Positions 59,045 through 64,000 of a DNA stretch of 64,000 bases are shown here, piece by piece. Below the pieces are notes generated by a model. It did no database searches and had not been told where the DNA came from. It saw only the letters and a list, made by a program, of their open reading frames with translations. This DNA is from Sphingomonadaceae bacterium. Its GTDB lineage: Bacteria; Pseudomonadota; Alphaproteobacteria; Sphingomonadales; Sphingomonadaceae. A program made the position numbers and the translations under genes. The first letter of the stretch is position 1, and each line of letters starts with the position of its first letter. The DNA lies in the NCBI GenBank assembly GCA_947451145.1, contig CANFXW010000003.1, positions 124,001 through 188,000 on the forward strand, written 5' to 3'.

Positions 59045-61044
59045 GGCTCAATGCCCCCGAGCACCTTGACCCGCTCCCCGCTCACCGGCTTTGCCTCTGT
59101 CTTCGCCTCGGAGGAGGAGACTGAGTGGGCGAAGACGAGATCGCCGGTGTAGCCATCGTGGAATTCGAAAATCACCTGTGGTTCGGGGTAGGCAATCCAG
59201 CGATCCTTGCCGGTCGCGTCCGGCACGTTGTAGGCGTTGTTGACCTTGACCACGGTGTAGATCGGCCAGTCGTTGCCAGGCCGCCGTGTGCGGTCGGTGC
59301 TGTCATTGCGATACTGATTGCTTGACCACAGGATGTTCACCAGCCGGTCGCCGGACTGATACCAGCCGCTGGGTGGTGCGCCGCCAGCGTCACCCAGCCG
59401 GTGCGGGGCGCTGGTGTGCGGGCCGGTGGCGACATCGTAGACGCCGGGCGCAATGCGGGCGACGAAGCTCTTGTGCAGATCGCCAGTCAGGAAAAATACT
59501 GGCTTGTGCAGAGACTGGACGAGGCTGAGCAGTTCCGCCCGCTCGGTCAATTGCGCTGTCCAGCCATCATCCTTCTGCTGGCTGGCGAGGCCCTTGCCAT
59601 ACCAGACGCCATTATCGTGCGGCACGGCGAGGTTGACCGAGGAAACGATGAAGACGAACTGGGCATCGCTGGCCTTCAGTTCGGCCTCAAGCCAGGCCTT
59701 TTCCTTTGCGCCGAGCATGGATTTGGCCGGGCCGGTGCCATTCGAATACTTCTCCTGCAGCGTGCGGTTGGAGCGGGCATCGAGGAGGAAGATGTCGGCA
59801 TTGCCAACCCGGAACTTGGTGTAGCGGTTGGTGCCGATCGAGTAGGTCGCTTGCTCGGAGGTCGTCAGGGCATGGCTAAGCTGGATGTGATGGGCATCAA
59901 TCACCTTTTCGATCCTGTAAACGCCGGTGTTGCCGAAGCCCCAGAGCACGTGCAGGTTTGACGTGCGCAATGGGTCGAGTTTGGTGAAATCGGCGTTGGG
60001 ATCGTTCAGAATTTTGCTCCCGGCGACCGTCTTGGTCGTGCCGAAAAGAATGTCCTGCTGTTTGCCCGGATGAGGGTTGCTCCAACCCACATAGTCATCC
60101 CAGGCCGCTTCTGCCGGATCGCGGAACACCGCGCGCTCGACATCACTGGCAGTATCTGTGCGCGTGCCGATATCCTGCTGGAACGGCTTGCCGCGTGCAT
60201 CGGTGCGAAAGCCGGCCTCGCCCGAGCCGATCACATCATTGAGGATCTCGTGATCATCGAGCGTGATGAACAGCGGCACATCGCGGTAGAAATCCGCCAG
60301 CGCGGGCGAACCGGCGAGGTAGCGCTTGTAGTTCTCCCAAACGCCGGTGATGCCTTTGGCCTTGCCGACCCGCGCAGGAATGACCTTCACGCCATTGTCA
60401 GCCGCCCACTGTTCGGCGGTCTTGTCACGGCCGTCTTCGTAAATCCAGTCGCCGTTCTGGATCTGGAAGTCGATCTTGCCGCGCAGATTGTTGCGCATTG
60501 TCGTATAGGTCGGAGGCAGGTCCTTGCGCTTGCCCTGATTGTTGCCGGTGCCGATTTCGAAGGCGAAGTTGAACAGGCCGCTGGGGTTCAGCTGTGGATC
60601 GCGGAATGCGGCGCTGTCTGGCAGTGTGCGGAACGAGTTCACCGCTCCCGCCACCCGCGTGTCGATGACCTTTCCGCCAGATACCAGCGCATAGTAATAG
60701 CGCGTGCCGGGTTTGAGGCCGCTCAGTTCGGCCCAGCCAGTGTCATCGTGGTCCCAAGTGGTCTGGACCGGCGTAGAAAGCTGGCCACCGGATAGGTCTT
60801 CATGGGTTGAATAGAGCACCTGGAACGTGCCCGGCTCGCGGGTGCGGGCCCAGACGCGGATCGAGTTTGCGGTAACATTGCCGAGCTGCGGGCCGAAGCT
60901 GAAGCGGTCATTGGCCTCCAGCGTGACGGAGCCTGAGTTTGCGAATTGCGCAGCCTCTGCGGCGAAAGCGGGAAGGGCTGGCAGGGCAGCAGCGAGAGCG
61001 ATAGCGCTGGCGAGAGTGCCACGCGCGAATAGGCGTGATGTCAT
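59041..61044 (-). CDS. PhoD-like metallophosphatase, exported
   Basis: A 667-residue protein with a signal peptide (LASAIALAAALPALPAFA). An N-terminal PhoD-type beta domain (about 35-150, VRVW-like SIRVWARTREPGTFQVLYS) is followed by the phosphatase core with metal-binding motifs QNGDWIYEDG, LFITLDDHEILND, VSSVNLAVPHDN and FFLTGDLHKSF. PhoD enzymes are phosphodiesterases/monoesterases with Fe/Ca centres, usually Tat-exported; here the twin arginine is not evident. It lies 32 bp after a TonB receptor gene on the same strand, suggesting release and uptake of a phosphorylated compound. An unusually long middle region (about 330-420) sets it apart from standard PhoD. Confidence 0.85.
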   Translation of the reverse strand: MTSRLFARGTLASAIALAAALPALPAFAAEAAQFANSGSVTLEANDRFSFGPQLGNVTANSIRVWARTREPGTFQVLYSTHEDLSGGQLSTPVQTTWDHDDTGWAELSGLKPGTRYYYALVSGGKVIDTRVAGAVNSFRTLPDSAAFRDPQLNPSGLFNFAFEIGTGNNQGKRKDLPPTYTTMRNNLRGKIDFQIQNGDWIYEDGRDKTAEQWAADNGVKVIPARVGKAKGITGVWENYKRYLAGSPALADFYRDVPLFITLDDHEILNDVIGSGEAGFRTDARGKPFQQDIGTRTDTASDVERAVFRDPAEAAWDDYVGWSNPHPGKQQDILFGTTKTVAGSKILNDPNADFTKLDPLRTSNLHVLWGFGNTGVYRIEKVIDAHHIQLSHALTTSEQATYSIGTNRYTKFRVGNADIFLLDARSNRTLQEKYSNGTGPAKSMLGAKEKAWLEAELKASDAQFVFIVSSVNLAVPHDNGVWYGKGLASQQKDDGWTAQLTERAELLSLVQSLHKPVFFLTGDLHKSFVARIAPGVYDVATGPHTSAPHRLGDAGGAPPSGWYQSGDRLVNILWSSNQYRNDSTDRTRRPGNDWPIYTVVKVNNAYNVPDATGKDRWIAYPEPQVIFEFHDGYTGDLVFAHSVSSSEAKTEAKPVSGERVKVLGGIEP

Positions 61045-61076
61045 CGAAAAATACTCCAGTTGAAAGGGAAACGTGT

Positions 61077-63482
61077 TCAGAACCGGACGCGCAGCGTGCC
61101 GCCAAAGGTGCGGGGATTGCCAAGTGCGCCCGTAATCAGACCCTGGTTAGAGGCGCTGAGGGCTTCGAAATATTGCTTGTCGAACAGGTTGGTCACCCAG
61201 GCGGCAAGGTCGAACTGGCCGTCATTCAGGCGGAGGCCGACGCGCAGGTTGGCGACGCCGTAGCCGGGGATCAGCGTGTAGATCGAATGGCTGCCGCTGG
61301 TGTCATTCGACGAGCGGTGGTTGTAATCGATCCGGGTGTAAACCTCGTCAGACTGGGTCAGCAGATGCACCGGCTGGGCAAGGTCTGCGGCCAGATTGTA
61401 GATAAAGTGCGGCGCATTCGCGAGCTGGACGCCCGAGAGGTCCTGAACCTGCGTCAGGTTGCGGTTTTCGGGTGCCACCTGCGCGTTGCGATAGTCCTTG
61501 TAGACAGCTTCGTTATAGGCCGCAGAACCGGTCAGACGAATCCATTTCGTCGGGGCAACCGCCAGATCAACCTCAAGCCCGCGCGAGCGCACGCCGGGGA
61601 TGTTCGAGATATAGCGGATCGAAGAACTGGTCGTGCCGATCTGCTCGGTGATCGCCGCCTGATAGTTCTTGACCTCGGTAAGGTAGGCAGCGGCGTTCAG
61701 CGTAATCTTGCGGTCCCAGAATTGGCTCTTGATGCCGAGTTCCCAGGCATCGATCGTCTCAGGCTTGACCACTGGCGAGACACCGGCGGGCAGATCACCC
61801 AAGCTGAGCCCGCCAGATTTGCTGCCGCGCGAATAGGTGGCATAGGCAAGGACATCTGGTGCCAGCTTGTAAGACAGCGTGATCTGCCCGGTCAGCGCAT
61901 CGTCTTTCAGGCCGGTGGTATAGCGTTTTTGCGGATAGATCGCATCGCGCAGCGCCTGTGCCGTGGCACGGTCTGTGGCGCTCAGCGTTGAGAGGTCATT
62001 GCCTGCTGCGGTGTATTGATCGAACAGCCCTGTCTTGTCCTCGTGCGTAAAGCGCAGACCGGCGGTAATGCTGAAGGCATCGGTCGCCTTCCACGTCGTC
62101 TGGCCAAAGGCGGCGTAGCTCTTGGTGATCGGCTCGATGATCGAATAGGACAGGAAGCCGTTGAGCGCATAGTTGGCGAGCGTCTGGTTGGCGGTGGGGT
62201 TGTTCCACGAAGCCGATGCCGGGCCCTGCTGATAGTGGCCGAGCGCGTTCACATTCTGCCAGAAATAGAACAGGCCGACGACGTAATCGAGCTTGCGCTC
62301 TCCGCTGGAAGCGAGGCGCAGTTCCTGGCTGAACTGGCGCTGGTGGTTGTCGGTGCCGCTGCGCAGGGTCACAGCAAGCGGGGTGCTGTCGCTGTCGTTA
62401 TCGGGCAGCCAATCCCAGCCGCGCCATGCGGTGATCGATGTCAGCTTGGTCGAGCCGAGATCCCAGTCGAGCTTCGCCGAGAGGCCATAGCCCTTCATGT
62501 TTGCCTGAACCGGGCCGTTGACGTCTACCACCCGCGCGAAGGGATCGTTGACGTTGAAACGGGGCGTGTATCCGCCGCGCAGCGCGCGATCGAGCCAGTT
62601 GTTGCTGATCGTCGCACCATTGGCGAACTTGGTGAACAGCCCGACGACGCTGGATATGCGCGAGTAGGAGTTTTGCTTGGCATAGTCGCCGATGATGCGG
62701 ATATCGATGTTGGATGCCGGTTTCAGCAGCAGCTGGCCGCGCACCGAGAAGTTGTCGTAGTCATTGATCTTGCGGTTGTTGAACAAGTTGAACAGCGTGC
62801 CATCGCGGTGGGTGTCAGACACGGTGATGCGATAGGCAGCAACATCGTCGATCAAGGCGCCGGTCAGTGACCCACGCACCTGATGATAGCCGTTTTCGCC
62901 CAGCGTCGCCTCGCCGGTAAAGGCGGTGTCGAACGAAGGTGCGCGGGTGGTGATGTTGATTGCACCCGCCGTGGTGTTCTTGCCGAACAAGGTGCCCTGC
63001 GGGCCGCGCAGCACCTCTACCCGGTCAAGGTCGATGAAATCGAACTGCGAAGCTCCGATGCGCCCGTAATAGACATCGTCAATGTAGAAGCCGACGCCGA
63101 TTTCTAGACCATCGTTCTGGTCGGAGTTGGAACCCAGTCCGCGGATATTGGCGAAGGTGTTGCGCGCGTTGTTGTTGCGGATCACCAGGGTGGGTGTCAG
63201 CTGGGCAATCTGGGTCAAGTTGACCGCGCCGACGCGTTCCAGCGTATCGCCAGAAACAGCGGTCAGGGCGATTGGCACGTCCTGCGCACGTTCGCTGCGG
63301 CGGCGAGCGGACACGACGATCTCGCTGTCATCGACGATCTCGGCGGCGGCCTCTGCGCTGTCGGCGGCGACGGCAGCAGTTGCCTCCTCGGCGCTTTTGG
63401 CTTGGGCAGGTGTCGCCAGTGAAAGCAGGCTGGCACTGCCGAGCAGGAACAGGCGGGCGGCGGATTGGTTACGAACGAACAT
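61077..63482 (-). CDS. TonB-dependent outer-membrane receptor
   Basis: An 801-residue receptor. The signal peptide runs LFLLGSASLLSLATPAQA. A spacer rich in Ala/Glu precedes the TonB-box region EIVVSARRRSERAQDVPIAL. The plug has GVGFYIDDVYYGRIGASQFD and VLRGPQGTLFGKNTTAGAIN, and the barrel ends in aromatic RVRF. The ATG at 63482 follows AGGGAT; the longer frame upstream is not credible. This IRPGTLFGKNTTAG type is abundant in sphingomonads and imports diverse carbon sources or iron complexes. The adjacent PhoD-like gene hints at a phosphate-containing ligand. Confidence 0.92.
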   Translation of the reverse strand: MFVRNQSAARLFLLGSASLLSLATPAQAKSAEEATAAVAADSAEAAAEIVDDSEIVVSARRRSERAQDVPIALTAVSGDTLERVGAVNLTQIAQLTPTLVIRNNNARNTFANIRGLGSNSDQNDGLEIGVGFYIDDVYYGRIGASQFDFIDLDRVEVLRGPQGTLFGKNTTAGAINITTRAPSFDTAFTGEATLGENGYHQVRGSLTGALIDDVAAYRITVSDTHRDGTLFNLFNNRKINDYDNFSVRGQLLLKPASNIDIRIIGDYAKQNSYSRISSVVGLFTKFANGATISNNWLDRALRGGYTPRFNVNDPFARVVDVNGPVQANMKGYGLSAKLDWDLGSTKLTSITAWRGWDWLPDNDSDSTPLAVTLRSGTDNHQRQFSQELRLASSGERKLDYVVGLFYFWQNVNALGHYQQGPASASWNNPTANQTLANYALNGFLSYSIIEPITKSYAAFGQTTWKATDAFSITAGLRFTHEDKTGLFDQYTAAGNDLSTLSATDRATAQALRDAIYPQKRYTTGLKDDALTGQITLSYKLAPDVLAYATYSRGSKSGGLSLGDLPAGVSPVVKPETIDAWELGIKSQFWDRKITLNAAAYLTEVKNYQAAITEQIGTTSSSIRYISNIPGVRSRGLEVDLAVAPTKWIRLTGSAAYNEAVYKDYRNAQVAPENRNLTQVQDLSGVQLANAPHFIYNLAADLAQPVHLLTQSDEVYTRIDYNHRSSNDTSGSHSIYTLIPGYGVANLRVGLRLNDGQFDLAAWVTNLFDKQYFEALSASNQGLITGALGNPRTFGGTLRVRF

Positions 63483-64000
63483 TGGAAATCCCTGTTTATG
63501 GGGCGCAAGCGGATGCGCTCTTCGGAAGCCGGTCGGATGCCGGCCCGGTTGGTTCGTCAGGCGCAGGCGCACGGCTTGTGGCCGCGAGGATGCGCAAGAC
63601 AGCATGGTGCGTTGTGTTGGGCGCGGGTGCAGGCGGCACTGCGGCATAGCTGAGACAGGGGCGGCGGGCCCGGACGCATCTCAGGCGTCGCGGGAGGGCT
63701 GCAGTCGCTCAGCATTATGGCGCTCAGCAGGTGGCCTGCACCCGAACGCCGCTACTGTTTGTGAATCATACGCATCGTATCACCTCGCTGTTGAGGGGAT
63801 CACGATGCCGGGCGTGGACGCCTGAGCACCGTGCGCTTTAGCGGTTGGTAACGCGGAGCAAGCTGCATCCCGATCAAAAGCCGCGGGTCAGGGGTCCTGA
63901 AAGTGCAAGGGAGGCCTGACCACCTGTCCCTGCGGAGTAATCTCTACTTATTTGATTGAGTAGGTGGAAGTCAATCGCAAGATTTGCTTTGGCATGGCCT
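63483..64000. other. Upstream region of the TonB receptor; no gene seen
   Basis: About 520 bp without a supportable frame. GTGAATCATACGCATCGTATCAC (63761-63783) contains ATACG-CAT-CGTAT with outer GTG/CAC and may be an operator. A promoter-like TTGACT (63974-63969) with AATAAG (63952-63947), 16-bp spacing, lies near the right end on the minus strand beside CTACT/AGTAG arms. If used for the receptor, the leader would be about 460 nt. I find no known riboswitch signature. Confidence 0.45.

Noticed and set aside
58314..59051. Leftward frame of 245 codons overlapping the membrane protein gene.
   Set aside because: Its translation is low-complexity and Arg/Cys-rich. The other frame has clean helices and an ATGA overlap with the PhoD-like gene.
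63483..64000. Cobalamin riboswitch upstream of the TonB receptor.
   Set aside because: No B12-box-like conserved core could be found on the minus strand; only a partial GCCACCTGC similarity.

Overview
The window looks like chromosomal DNA of an alphaproteobacterium, most likely of the order Sphingomonadales (Novosphingobium/Sphingomonas-like). The reasons are high GC with dense, often 1-4 nt overlapping genes, the hisG-hisD-nusB-thiL block, a K+-independent H+-pyrophosphatase, DUF4402 pilins and TonB-dependent receptors beside catabolic genes. This placement is inferred from gene content; no 16S gene is present. Many start codons lack a strong Shine-Dalgarno sequence.

Layout. (1) 1-3141: an Lrp/AsnC regulator (cut by the left edge) diverges from a lysine 6-dehydrogenase-like enzyme coupled to an ALDH7-type semialdehyde dehydrogenase, probably an L-lysine to 2-aminoadipate module. 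(2) 3408-9130: a five-gene DUF4402 chaperone-usher pilus operon. (3) 9324-17535: surface polysaccharide genes. A Wzy-like polymerase and a large membrane protein point right. A six-gene run points left: GtrA, GT2, flippase-like membrane protein, a kinase-like protein, an EcbF/BcbF-like phosphatase and a nucleotidyltransferase. (4) 17715-25591: tRNA-Asn, NAD kinase, an EAL protein, hppA, and hisG-hisD-nusB-thiL. (5) 25652-31843: DUF2332 protein, membrane protein, guaB, an inverted pair of structured repeats, an RsmB-family methyltransferase, a TPR protein and rppH. (6) 32032-37559: korA-korB and a DUF1501/DUF1800 pair.

(7) 37760-44810: a leftward set of TonB receptor, LysR regulator, D-amino-acid-dehydrogenase-like flavoprotein and periplasmic gamma-glutamyltransferase. 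The TonB and flavoprotein promoters share GTTATG half-sites, including a perfect 21-bp palindrome, which suggests one LysR regulon for gamma-glutamyl or D-amino acid compounds. (8) 45779-57784: the most interesting region. A nine-gene leftward operon holds two acyl-CoA dehydrogenases, an NTF2-like protein, a TauD/TfdA dioxygenase, an unrecognised exported protein, an FGE-fold protein without the catalytic cysteines, a CMD-family protein, an MFE-2-like SDR and a KstD-like flavoprotein. It faces an IclR regulator, an alpha/beta-hydrolase and a SnoaL-like protein, with a convergent MFS exporter. It reads as a complete CoA-dependent catabolic pathway for a cyclic (steroid- or terpenoid-like) substrate that I cannot name. 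(9) 58406-63482: a PhoD-like phosphatase with a membrane protein, downstream of a TonB receptor that has a long leader.

Three stretches lack a supportable gene: 44811-45778 (low GC, several hairpins), 57785-58405 and 63483-64000. No CRISPR array, rRNA, integrase or intact insertion sequence was seen.
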